Positions 23,005-32,200 of a stretch of 40,640 nt of DNA are shown piece by piece (the stretch's first letter is position 1; each line of letters begins with the position of its first letter). This stretch comes from an uncultured Lachnospiraceae bacterium (GTDB lineage: Bacteria; Bacillota; Clostridia; Lachnospirales; Lachnospiraceae). The position numbers and the translations under genes were made by a program. The stretch is from the NCBI GenBank assembly GCA_947589055.1, contig CANPZL010000020.1:1-40640 (forward strand). Direction: 5' to 3'. Under the pieces are notes generated by a model. The model made no database searches. It saw only the letters and a program-made list of their open reading frames with translations, and was not told the origin of the DNA.

Positions 23005-25308
23005 TCATTTCTTCACAATGGCCCGTTTTAATACCTCTTCCATCGTAGAAACATAAGTAATCTGCATTCCGCTTATAATCTCATCACTTAATTCCGTTAT
23101 ATCTTTTTGATTCCGAAGCGGAATTAGCACTTCTTTGATTCCGTGATTTTTCGCTGCCAGCAGCTTTTCCTTTAAGCCCCCGATGGGAAGCACCCGTCCC
23201 CGCAGTGTGACTTCTCCGGTCATAGCAATATCTCCACGCACCGGACAATTCCGAACCGCTGAAAAGAGTGCCGTCGTCATCGTAATCCCTGCGGAAGGTC
23301 CGTCCTTGGGCACTGCTCCTTCCGGTACATGGATATGGATATCCGTATCCTTTAAAATATCCTCTTTCTCCATTCCCCGGACACAGCTTACTGCTATTCT
23401 GGCAGACTCCTTCATAATATCGCCCAGATTCCCTGTCAATTCTATTTTACCAGTACCGGGCAACAGGCTTACTTCTATATGTAAGGTATCACCGCCTACA
23501 CTGGTCCATGCCAGACCGGTTACACTTCCAACTTTCGGTTCCAGATCCCATGTTTCCGCTCCATATTTGGGAATTCCAAGGTAGCGTTCCAGATTCTTTT
23601 CCGTTATGGTCACGGATTTTCTGGTTCCCTCCTCTAACAGACGATCCGTTTTTCGGCAAAGTACGGCGATCTGCCGTTCCAGATTCCGAACCCCTGCTTC
23701 TCTGGTATAACCTGTAATGATCTGATTCAGTGCTTTATCATCAATTCGCAGCTGTCCTGCCTTTAATCCATGCTTTTTCCGCTGCTTTTCGATCAAAAAC
23801 TCCTTTGCGATATGCAGCTTTTCATTCTGCGTATAGCTGGAAATCTCTATCAGCTCCATACGATCTAACAAAGGCTTTGGAATCTGAGAAGCATCATTGG
23901 CAGTGGCCAGAAACATTACCTGACTTAAATCAATCGGTACTTCAAAATAATGGTCTATAAACCGGCAATTCTGCTCTCCGTCCAATACCTCCAGCAAAGC
24001 GGAGGATGGATCCCCTCTATAGTCATTTCCCAGTTTATCCACCTCATCCAACAGCATAACCGGATTCTTGACTCCTGCCTTTATCATCGCCGCCGCAATC
24101 CGACCCGGCATAGCTCCCACATAGGTTTTTCTATGTCCGCGGATTTCTGCTTCATCCCGGATACCGCCTAAGGAAATTCGTACATATTCTTTATTCACAG
24201 CCTCCGCAATGGAGCGGGCAACTGAGGTTTTGCCGGTTCCCGGAGGCCCTGCCAGACACAGAATCGTACTGTCTCCTGCCTCTACCCGGTTTCGTACTGC
24301 CAGAAAATCCAGAATCCGCTCTTTTACCTTATCCAGACCATAATGATCCCGATTCAAGATCTGTTCCGCCTTTTTTATATCATGATTTTCCTCCCGAACC
24401 CGGCTCCACGGATATTCCAGCAGTGTTTCAATATAGGTACGGGAAACCGTTGATTCTGACGAGGTTATCGGAATTGCCTCCAGACGCTTTATCTCCTTTG
24501 CCAGCTTTTCTTCTACCTCTTTCGGTGCATGCAGTTCCTTTAGTGCATTCCAATATGCTTTTATATCGGCACCGTCCTGTTCTCCAAGTTCCTCTTTAAT
24601 CAGCTTCTGTTGTTCCCGCAAAACATATTCTCTCTGATTCTTCTCGACACTGCTCTTTAGCTGTCCCTGCAGCTCCTTACGAATCTGATAGATTTCCGCC
24701 TCACTATGAAGCAGACGGAGCATACAGACTGCCCGGTCTTCAATTTTTTCAACATTTAAAATGGACTGACGTTTTTCATAGGAAAACGGAAGCTGCTCTG
24801 CCAGCATATCAATCAATGCGGCAGTATTCTTTATTTTTGCCAGCTTGCGCAATATCGAAGGATTCATCTTCATACCTGCCTCATAACAGCTATGTATCTC
24901 TTCCAAAAGGCTGCCGCAATAGGCTTCCTCCTGTTCCTTCGTCAGCTCTTTTTCGTTCCACCGTTCGATCTCAGCCTCATAGTACCCATTTTGCTGTTCA
25001 ATGGAAATCAGCCTTCCTCTTGTTTCACCATCTACCAAAACCCGCACGATATTTCCGGGTATCTTAATCATCTGCCGCACTCTTGCTATACAGCCTACCC
25101 CCTGCAGTCCCTCTGGTGCAAGTTCCTTTGTATGATCCGTTTCCAGCTGTGTCACAACATATAAGTATTGATCCGCCGCCATAGCCACTTTAACCGCCTC
25201 GATGGATTCCCTTCGACTGATGTCAAAATGTACGGTAGTGTGGGGAAGAAGCGTCATTCCCCGTAACGCCACCATAGGCATCCTGCAATGCTCTTTCACT
25301 GTTTTCAC
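23005..25308 (-). CDS. lon: ATP-dependent protease La (Lon)
   Basis: Degrades misfolded and regulatory proteins in the cytoplasm. 767 residues, normal LonA size: substrate-binding N-terminal domain (about 10-200), coiled segment, AAA+ module with GPPGTGKTS and a Walker [11 protein letters not shown], and the protease domain with Ser672 (PKDGPSAG) and Lys715 ([10 protein letters not shown]) as catalytic dyad. No membrane segment, so not LonB. It starts 60 bases after clpX; the gap holds a hairpin without T-run. Confidence 0.96.
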   Translation of the reverse strand: MKTVKEHCRMPMVALRGMTLLPHTTVHFDISRRESIEAVKVAMAADQYLYVVTQLETDHTKELAPEGLQGVGCIARVRQMIKIPGNIVRVLVDGETRGRLISIEQQNGYYEAEIERWNEKELTKEQEEAYCGSLLEEIHSCYEAGMKMNPSILRKLAKIKNTAALIDMLAEQLPFSYEKRQSILNVEKIEDRAVCMLRLLHSEAEIYQIRKELQGQLKSSVEKNQREYVLREQQKLIKEELGEQDGADIKAYWNALKELHAPKEVEEKLAKEIKRLEAIPITSSESTVSRTYIETLLEYPWSRVREENHDIKKAEQILNRDHYGLDKVKERILDFLAVRNRVEAGDSTILCLAGPPGTGKTSVARSIAEAVNKEYVRISLGGIRDEAEIRGHRKTYVGAMPGRIAAAMIKAGVKNPVMLLDEVDKLGNDYRGDPSSALLEVLDGEQNCRFIDHYFEVPIDLSQVMFLATANDASQIPKPLLDRMELIEISSYTQNEKLHIAKEFLIEKQRKKHGLKAGQLRIDDKALNQIITGYTREAGVRNLERQIAVLCRKTDRLLEEGTRKSVTITEKNLERYLGIPKYGAETWDLEPKVGSVTGLAWTSVGGDTLHIEVSLLPGTGKIELTGNLGDIMKESARIAVSCVRGMEKEDILKDTDIHIHVPEGAVPKDGPSAGITMTTALFSAVRNCPVRGDIAMTGEVTLRGRVLPIGGLKEKLLAAKNHGIKEVLIPLRNQKDITELSDEIISGMQITYVSTMEEVLKRAIVKK

Positions 25309-25338
25309 CCTCTGTCATTTCTCTGATTGAAACACAGT

Positions 25339-25357
25339 GCCGGGAGCAAGCCCCGGC
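25339..25357 (-). other. Hairpin between clpX and lon
   Basis: GCCGGG (25339-25344) and CCCGGC (25352-25357) pair around a 7-base loop, with no T-run after it. It may modulate the relative levels of clpX and lon mRNA or stabilise transcript ends. Confidence 0.45.
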
Positions 25358-25368
25358 AATCCTATGTT

Positions 25369-26655
25369 TTATGCAATTTCACCATTACTCTTTAAATGCT
25401 TTTGCAGCAGAGATTTTTTTGATACCGGACGTTCCGAATACTCAAGTATCGGTTCCGCCTGATTTTCTACTACATCCTTTGTAATCGTACATTTGGAAAT
25501 ATAATCATCTGACGGGATCTCATACATCAGATCCATCACTACATCTTCCATGATCGCTCGAAGCCCTCTGGCTCCGGTTTTACGTTCCATCGCTTTTACT
25601 GCAATGGCCTCCAGTGCATCCGGTTCAAACTCCAGTTCCACACCGTCCATCTCAAACAGCTTCTTATACTGCTTCACCAATGCACTCTTTGGCTCGCTTA
25701 AGATACGAACCAGCGCTTCTTCATCCAGCATATCCAGTGCTGCCGTTACCGGCACACGTCCTACAAACTCCGGAATCAAGCCATATTTTACATAATCCTG
25801 CGGAAGAATCTGTTGGAAAAGCTCACCTACATTCTTTTCTTCCATAGCTTTTACATCCGCATTAAATCCGATTCCCTTCTGGCCGATTCGTTTTTCAATG
25901 ATCTTATCCATTCCATCAAAAGCACCGCCACAGATAAACAGGATATTCGTGGTATCAATCTGGATCAACTCCTGATGGGGATGCTTTCTCCCGCCCTGCG
26001 GCGGTACAGAAGCAACTGTTCCTTCTATGATCTTTAAAAGAGCCTGCTGAACCCCTTCACCAGAAACATCTCTGGTAATGGAGACATTTTCTGATTTCTT
26101 TGTAATCTTGTCAATCTCATCAATGTAGATTATTCCATGTTCCGCACGTTCAATATTATAATCAGCCGCTTGAATCAGCTTTAACAATATATTTTCCACA
26201 TCTTCGCCAACATAGCCCGCCTCGGTCAGAGCTGTCGCATCTGCGATCGCAAACGGAACATTCAACAGCTTAGCAAGAGTCTGCGCCAGATAGGTCTTAC
26301 CCGAACCCGTTGGTCCGATCATAATAATATTACTTTTTTGCAGTTCTACTTCAAAATCCTTCTCTGATAGAACCCGTTTGTAATGATTATAAACTGCAAC
26401 CGAAAGGATCTTCTTCGCACTTTCCTGTCCGATTACATAATCGTCCAGAAACTCTTTTATCTCCTTTGGACGTAAAAGATTGATCTCCGTGCTTTCTACT
26501 TCATCCAGTTCTTCCTGAATGATTTCATAGCATACTTCAATGCATTCATCGCAGATATATGCTGTCGGTCCCTGAATCAGCTTCCGGACCCGATCCTCCG
26601 GTTTATTACAAAAGGAACATTTTAAAGGTTTTCTTTCATCACCACGATTTGCCAT
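25369..26655 (-). CDS. clpX: ATP-dependent Clp protease ATP-binding subunit ClpX
   Basis: Hexameric unfoldase that feeds ClpP. 428 residues: zinc-binding domain with Cys13, Cys16, Cys35 and Cys38; Walker A GPTGSGKT (114-121); Walker [11 protein letters not shown]; the pore loop [16 protein letters not shown] loop for ClpP contact; sensor 2 [10 protein letters not shown]. Start ATG 26655 has an AGGTGA ribosome binding site. It lies 48 bases downstream of clpP, so the two are co-transcribed. Confidence 0.97.
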   Translation of the reverse strand: MANRGDERKPLKCSFCNKPEDRVRKLIQGPTAYICDECIEVCYEIIQEELDEVESTEINLLRPKEIKEFLDDYVIGQESAKKILSVAVYNHYKRVLSEKDFEVELQKSNIIMIGPTGSGKTYLAQTLAKLLNVPFAIADATALTEAGYVGEDVENILLKLIQAADYNIERAEHGIIYIDEIDKITKKSENVSITRDVSGEGVQQALLKIIEGTVASVPPQGGRKHPHQELIQIDTTNILFICGGAFDGMDKIIEKRIGQKGIGFNADVKAMEEKNVGELFQQILPQDYVKYGLIPEFVGRVPVTAALDMLDEEALVRILSEPKSALVKQYKKLFEMDGVELEFEPDALEAIAVKAMERKTGARGLRAIMEDVVMDLMYEIPSDDYISKCTITKDVVENQAEPILEYSERPVSKKSLLQKHLKSNGEIA

Positions 26656-26703
26656 TTAGTCACCTCAACCTAATTATTTCCAATCCTTCATTTTCTTACC
26701 GGC

Positions 26704-27297
26704 TTATGATTCCCGATTCGTGATTACCATATCAATCAAGCCGTATTCCTTTGCTTCCTCTGCACTAAGCCAATTATCTCTATCTGTATCCTGCTCCAGG
26801 ATCTCAACGGATTTCCCGGTTTCCTTTGCCAATATCTCATTGATCTTTCTTCTGGTTTTTAAAATATGCTCCGTGGTAATCTTCATGTCGCTTGCCTGAC
26901 TTCCATTCGGCATACCGCCCATGGGCTGATGAATCATGATCTCTGCATTCGGCAGCGCCATACGCTTTCCAGGAGTACCGCCCGCCAATAAAAAGGCACC
27001 CATGCTGGCTGCCATTCCGCAGCATATGGTAGATACATCACACTTAATATAGTTCATCGTATCATAGATACCAAATCCGGCGGAAACCGAACCTCCCGGA
27101 CTATTTATGTATAGGCTGATGTCTTTGGAAGGATCCTCCGATTCCAAAAATAACAGCTGTGCGATCACCAGACTGGCAGTTACATCATTTACCTCTTCGC
27201 CTAAAAAAATTATTCGATCCTCAAGCAGCCGGGAATAAATATCATAAGAACGTTCGCCTCTTCCGGTCTGCTTTACAACATAAGGTACCAAGCTCAT
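26704..27297 (-). CDS. clpP: ATP-dependent Clp protease proteolytic subunit ClpP
   Basis: Serine protease that forms a tetradecameric chamber. 197 residues. Catalytic Ser98 (MAASMGAF) and His123 (MIHQPMGG) are clear; the Asp lies in DTDRD (170-174), also the oligomerisation sensor segment. Length is normal and no pro-peptide is obvious. A probable promoter lies at 27338-27366, and tig is 95 bases upstream with no terminator between, so both own-promoter and readthrough transcription are possible. Confidence 0.97.
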   Translation of the reverse strand: MSLVPYVVKQTGRGERSYDIYSRLLEDRIIFLGEEVNDVTASLVIAQLLFLESEDPSKDISLYINSPGGSVSAGFGIYDTMNYIKCDVSTICCGMAASMGAFLLAGGTPGKRMALPNAEIMIHQPMGGMPNGSQASDMKITTEHILKTRRKINEILAKETGKSVEILEQDTDRDNWLSAEEAKEYGLIDMVITNRES

Positions 27298-27337
27298 TTT
27301 AAATACCTCCCTTTCCTATCCATACACCATTGCATTT

Positions 27338-27366
27338 ATTATTCTATATTATCTACATATTTGCAA
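27338..27366 (-). promoter_or_regulatory. Probable promoter of clpP-clpX
   Basis: TTGCAA (27361-27366), 17-base spacer, AATAAT (27338-27343) on the minus strand. No CtsR box (heptanucleotide repeat) was seen nearby. Confidence 0.5.
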
Positions 27367-27392
27367 CGGAATTCTTATCTTTTTTTTCGGGA

Positions 27393-28682
27393 TTAATCTA
27401 CTTCCTTTGCAGCCGCTGCAACAAGATCTACCGCCTTTTGTACAGCAATATCCCGTTTCATGGACGCCGATTCATTTTCTCCCACTACCTCTTTTAGCCG
27501 TTCCAGATCCATCTGATAGGTAGAGGCCATCTGTTCCAGCTCTTTTTCCATCTCTTCCTCTGTCACCTCGATCTGTTCCGCATCTGCAACTGCTTCTAAT
27601 ACCAAACGGGACTGAATCCGTTTTAATGCTTCCGGCTTGCACTGTTCCTTAAAACTATCCAGATCCATACCGGTAAACTGCAGATACTGCTCAAGCTGTA
27701 AGCCCTGATAGCTTAAGCGCTGTGCAAATTCGTCTACCATCTGCTCCTGCATAGTCGTAATCATCGGTTCCGGTATCTCCATGGAAGCATTTTCAATAAT
27801 CTTTTCTACTACTTTGCTTTCCTTTTCCCGTTTTGCCTCGCCTTCCTTTTTAACCTGAAGGGTTTTACGAATATCCTCCTTGTATTCCTCCATTGTCTCA
27901 AACTCAGAAGCCTCACTTGCGAATTCATCGTCCAGCTCCGGCAGCTCCGTTGCCTTGATACCCTTCACCGTAACCTTGAAAACCGCAGGTTTTCCAGCCA
28001 AATCTGCCGCCTGATAATCCTCTGGGAAGGTAACCGCTACTTCTACCTCTTCCCCTGTCTTTTTTCCTACCAGCTGATCCTCGAATGTATCAATAAAGGA
28101 ATGAGAACCCAGCTTTAAAGGATAATCGCTTCCCTTGCCGCCTTCAAAGGCTTTTCCATCTATGAATCCTTCAAAATCGATCGTAACTTCATCTTCTAAC
28201 TCTGCGCCCCGGTCTTCGACGGTTACGCTTCTGGAATTCTGCATCTGGATACGCTTTAATTCCTCTTCCATATCCTGCTCCGTCACTTCAACCGGTATTT
28301 TTTCAATTTCGATCCCCATATAGTCTCCTAAGGTAACCTCCGGCTTTAACGCAACCTCGGCAGTAAAGATGAATGGTTTTCCTTTTTCCACCTGAACCAC
28401 ATCAATTTCCGGTCTGGAAACAATTTCCAGATCACTGGCTCCTATTTCCCTGGGATATGCTTCCTGAATACAAGCATTAGCAGCGTCTTCATAGAACATG
28501 GCCGGTCCATATATCTTTTCTAAATAAGCCATAGGCACTTTTCCTTTTCGGAAACCGGGAACAGAAATCTTACCTTTCTGCTTTTTATATGCCTCTGTCA
28601 TTGCCTTCTCAAAGTCTTCTTTTGCGACCTCTATCGTAATCTTTGCCATATTCTTTTCCAGTTTTTCTACTGTGTAACTCAT
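27393..28682 (-). CDS. tig: Trigger factor
   Basis: Ribosome-associated chaperone with peptidyl-prolyl isomerase activity. 429 residues: N-terminal ribosome-binding domain with the signature GFRKGKVP (43-50), the FKBP-type PPIase domain (about 150-245, DEVTIDFEGFIDGKAFEGG), and the long C-terminal arm domain. It is first in the tig-clpP-clpX-lon-engB cluster, with a good promoter at 28749-28778. Confidence 0.97.
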   Translation of the reverse strand: MSYTVEKLEKNMAKITIEVAKEDFEKAMTEAYKKQKGKISVPGFRKGKVPMAYLEKIYGPAMFYEDAANACIQEAYPREIGASDLEIVSRPEIDVVQVEKGKPFIFTAEVALKPEVTLGDYMGIEIEKIPVEVTEQDMEEELKRIQMQNSRSVTVEDRGAELEDEVTIDFEGFIDGKAFEGGKGSDYPLKLGSHSFIDTFEDQLVGKKTGEEVEVAVTFPEDYQAADLAGKPAVFKVTVKGIKATELPELDDEFASEASEFETMEEYKEDIRKTLQVKKEGEAKREKESKVVEKIIENASMEIPEPMITTMQEQMVDEFAQRLSYQGLQLEQYLQFTGMDLDSFKEQCKPEALKRIQSRLVLEAVADAEQIEVTEEEMEKELEQMASTYQMDLERLKEVVGENESASMKRDIAVQKAVDLVAAAAKEVD

Positions 28683-28748
28683 ATCATTACATCCTCCTTG
28701 TTTCTTTCTATCTTCCTTTTAATCAGGCATAAGCTCACTAATTGCTAT

Positions 28749-28778
28749 ATTATAGCACAGCACCGGCAGAAATGTCTA
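28749..28778 (-). promoter_or_regulatory. Sigma-A promoter of tig
   Basis: On the minus strand TAGACA (28773-28778), 18-base spacer, perfect TATAAT (28749-28754), in a palindrome TGCTATATTATAGCA. Confidence 0.75.
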
Positions 28779-28804
28779 TATATGTTCGCCATTTTTTCTT
28801 ACAG

Positions 28805-28836
28805 AAAAAACTCCGAGGGAACTTACATCCTCGGAG
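28805..28836 (-). terminator. Rho-independent terminator of the SASP gene
   Basis: CTCCGAGG (28811-28818) and CCTCGGAG (28829-28836) form a perfect 8-bp stem; six T residues follow on the minus strand (28805-28810). Confidence 0.88.
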
Positions 28837-28860
28837 CTTTTCCTTGTCAGTTATAACAAA

Positions 28861-29049
28861 TTACTTACCAGCCATTGCCTTCATCTGAGCTTCTACAAGC
28901 TTCTTGGTCATCTGACCGCCAACAGAACCATTCTGTCTGGAAGTTAAGTCACCATTGTAACCCTGCTTTAAGTCTACACCAACCTCAGAAGCACATTCCA
29001 TTTTGAAACGATTCATTGCTTCACTCTTAGAATACTTGCTATTAGACAT
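28861..29049 (-). CDS. Alpha/beta-type small acid-soluble spore protein
   Basis: Binds and protects DNA in the dormant spore and is degraded by the Gpr protease in germination. 62 residues with the family core: MNRFKMECASEVGVDLKQGY (12-31) and TSRQNGSVGGQMTKKLVE (36-53). The Gpr cleavage region with its conserved Glu-Val is present. Transcription in the forespore by sigma-G is expected; CATAATA near 29145-29151 on the minus strand resembles a sigma-G -10 box, but I do not see a matching -35. A 10-bp hairpin lies in the leader. It points to a spore-forming organism. Confidence 0.93.
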   Translation of the reverse strand: MSNSKYSKSEAMNRFKMECASEVGVDLKQGYNGDLTSRQNGSVGGQMTKKLVEAQMKAMAGK

Positions 29050-29084
29050 CTTCGTTTACCTCCATTCGAATACTCAGACCTCAT

Positions 29085-29113
29085 GCTCATTAAGACGTCA
29101 TGCCTTAACGAGC
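29085..29113 (-). other. Hairpin in the SASP leader
   Basis: GCTCATTAAG (29085-29094) and CTTAACGAGC (29104-29113) pair over ten bases with one wobble, around a nine-base loop. It lies about 35 bases before the start codon and has no T-run. It may control spore-stage translation or mRNA stability. Confidence 0.45.
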
Positions 29114-29250
29114 TTGATGTCTTACTTCTAGTATTTACAGGAGACAACAAAGTATTATGGTAAGTTATGGTGTTTCCTTTTATAAAATCACGAAAGAAAT
29201 CATTTTTATTTACAAAATTTTATTTTTTCTTCTTTCCTTTATTTTATACG

Positions 29251-32200
29251 TTATCGTTTCCGCTTCCACTGCAAGATTCCCAACGAGAAGACTGCGGTTA
29301 ATCCAAGCAGGCTAACCCAGATAACCGGTGATTCATCTCCGGTCTTCGGCGTGGTGCTATAATTATTTGAAGTTAAAATACTGCCCGGATTCGGTCCCTT
29401 GCTAAGATCGGAGGTGCTTCCGCCTGCACCTGTACCGGTATCCTGCGCTGAATTTTGATTCGGTCCGTTAGTCACATTGTTATTATTTCCCGATTCATCC
29501 ATATAAACCAATGCATAAGTCGAGAATAATGAACTTGATATGGTGTAAGTATTCGGATTGGTATCCAGATCTGACAAACGCTCTGCTGTATGGTCATGAA
29601 TCCGAATTACGCTTAGATTCTCCCGTCCCGCATATTCATTCGGCAACGGAATAACGATTCGAACAGCTTTACCACCAGAAATGGAAGTTATCTGCGTTTC
29701 CGAAATCAGACCATACGCTCCCATCGCCCGTTTCCAAATGGAGAAATCCACATACATAAGCACCTTTTCATTTCTCCGCATATTCTGCATGATATATACC
29801 CGATCGGATTCAGGTACTTCATTTTCCGCTAATTCATCTACCGTCATACAAAATTCTATCGTTCCGCCTGCTTCGATGACAGCCAGATCCTCGGCACTGC
29901 CAAAATTCGTTGTATCATCAAACAAGCCCTCCAAACCGTTAACCGTATAAGACAAAGTATTTCCCGGTTCCGCTTCTACGTCTGTCTTCTGCCCTGAACG
30001 AAGCACTAGCCGGAGTGCTTCTTCCGGTTCCAGAACGGTTCCATTATCAATATTGATTCCCTGACTAACTGAACGGTTCCCGTTTGCCGCCCGAACCGTA
30101 TACATACCATCCGGTACTTCCGTAAACATGAAGGAATCACCGCTGACTACATTTCTTGACTGAATGACATCATTACCTTCATACAGCATAACGGAGATTT
30201 CAGAGGATTGTGCTTCCTCAGCCGCTTCATCCAATACTGATCCTACTATATTGACACCAATGGTACCTTCTACTCCGGTTTTAAAGAAGCCCGTATATTC
30301 ACAGGTAACTCCCGTCGTAGAAGTTGCTACTATCCGATACTGGTAGCTGGTGTCTTCAACTACATCCGTAAGTCTTGCAGTAACCATCTTATTACCGGTT
30401 TCTTTCACATTCGTAAGGATCAGATTTCCTTCTTCTACTATCTTTTGATTACCGGAACCGGTCATACCATATACCACACTGACATCCGCAATCTCAAAGG
30501 AGCCTGCAATCACCTCTCCCTTTACTGTGATACCGGCTTGCGCACTTCCATCAACACTGGTAACGATAATATTCATTGGTCGGAATGCATCTGCATAAGT
30601 AACGTTCCCTGCCGCATCGGTTGCCCGTATCTGATAGCTTCCGGTCATAGCAGCCGTAAAGCTGGCAGAATATACGCCATTCCCTAATTCCGTAAACGCC
30701 AAGCTTTGTGCATATGCCTCATTCTCATCATAGATTGCTTCCAGCTTAGCCAGTCCGCTGGTTTCCTCTGTCACCTGGAATGTGACGTGATTCACCGTTC
30801 CGCTTCCTGTCACTAATACATCATGGATCTCCGGAGCGGTTCCATCGTACCCCAGCCGATATACATTTTTTTCACTTTGCAGGCCGGATTCTGCTTCCGA
30901 CCAGATTCTTATATTCCAATATCCCTCACCGGGAAGGGAAATCGTTTCATAAACTCTCTGGAAATCATGAGGCTCCGTCTCCCCATCCTTCCAGATCTGA
31001 TAATAGGTAAATACCTGAGTTCCATCCGGCGTTTTCTCCTGTGCTTGGACTGTAAGTGCCGGTTCCTTCGTATACCAGCCGCTTTCCGGAAGCTCCGGAT
31101 CCATAATCAATACCGGCGTATCCGGCACCTCTGCAGAAACTCTGGTAAATACGACCGGATATTCCGTTACGTTTCCTGCCCGATCTGTTGCTGTAATAGT
31201 ATAGGTTCCCTTTTTCCCTACAGTAAAGGTATAGGTATTCGGACTGCCCGCAGCCGCAGTATATCCATGGATATTACCGTTTTCATCCTGAATACTTATG
31301 CTCTGGATTCCACTTTCTGTATCTGTGACCGTAAAGCTGACAGTCTTTTGCGTATCCCAAACCTCATCGTAATCCTCCGGCATGACAGATACCTCCGGCG
31401 ATGTACTGTCGATCACAAACTGTATCCTCTCCGTCGGGAGACTCACATTATCGGCATTATCATAGGCGGTAACAGAAACTGTATAACTGCCGCTTTCCAC
31501 AAATGAATAAACAAAATCATAGGTCGTCAGGATACGGCTGCTGTCTTTGACTGTTTCCCGTCCCAAAGCCTCATAGGGAGCTCCGTCCTTTGTTACCGTC
31601 CACTCTAATGCCGCTACACCGGCATCCAGATCCGCTACGGAAGCCGTTGCCGTTACTGATTTATAAAAGATCCCTTCACCGGAGTAAGCAGGCCTTCCCT
31701 CATTATCCGTTGCAGTGAGCAAAACCTCCGGTGCCTGATTCTCAACTACCCAATAATCGGATCCTTCTACCCCGATCATTTTTGCCTGAACCGATGTATT
31801 TCCTGCCTTATCCGTTGCGATCAATGCAATAGTTCCCTTATACTGAGGCGATACCTGGAAGGATGCCTTTCCATCTTTCACTGACACTGTAGTTCCGGTC
31901 TCAAAGGATTCGCCCTCCAGATAATACGTCAGAGACTCTGCACCGCTTCTGGTATCCGATACCGGAACCGTGATCACCAGTGCCTCCTTAAAGAAGTTAC
32001 CAAAACTTAAGAAATTCCCAAGCTTTCCTGCTCCTCCGGAGTTTATCGTCTTTAATTCGATCTGGGTTACATCTATCTCCGGCGCAGTAATATCTACACG
32101 AAGTGTAACCGCCTTTACCGCAGTCACTGCTCCGTTTTGGGTATTCCCTAATTGAATGTATACCGTTCCGTTTGCTGCCAATTCCTCAGAAACCATAGCT

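Noticed and set aside
28741..28757. Palindrome TGCTATATTATAGCA as a regulator operator
   Set aside because: It is fully explained as the -10 region of the tig promoter; no second site or known operator form supports a regulator, although binding cannot be excluded.
30823..31506. Long plus-strand frame (227 residues) inside the surface-protein gene
   Set aside because: Antisense shadow of a well-supported 1693-residue gene; composition is rich in Arg, Ile and Cys without any motif.
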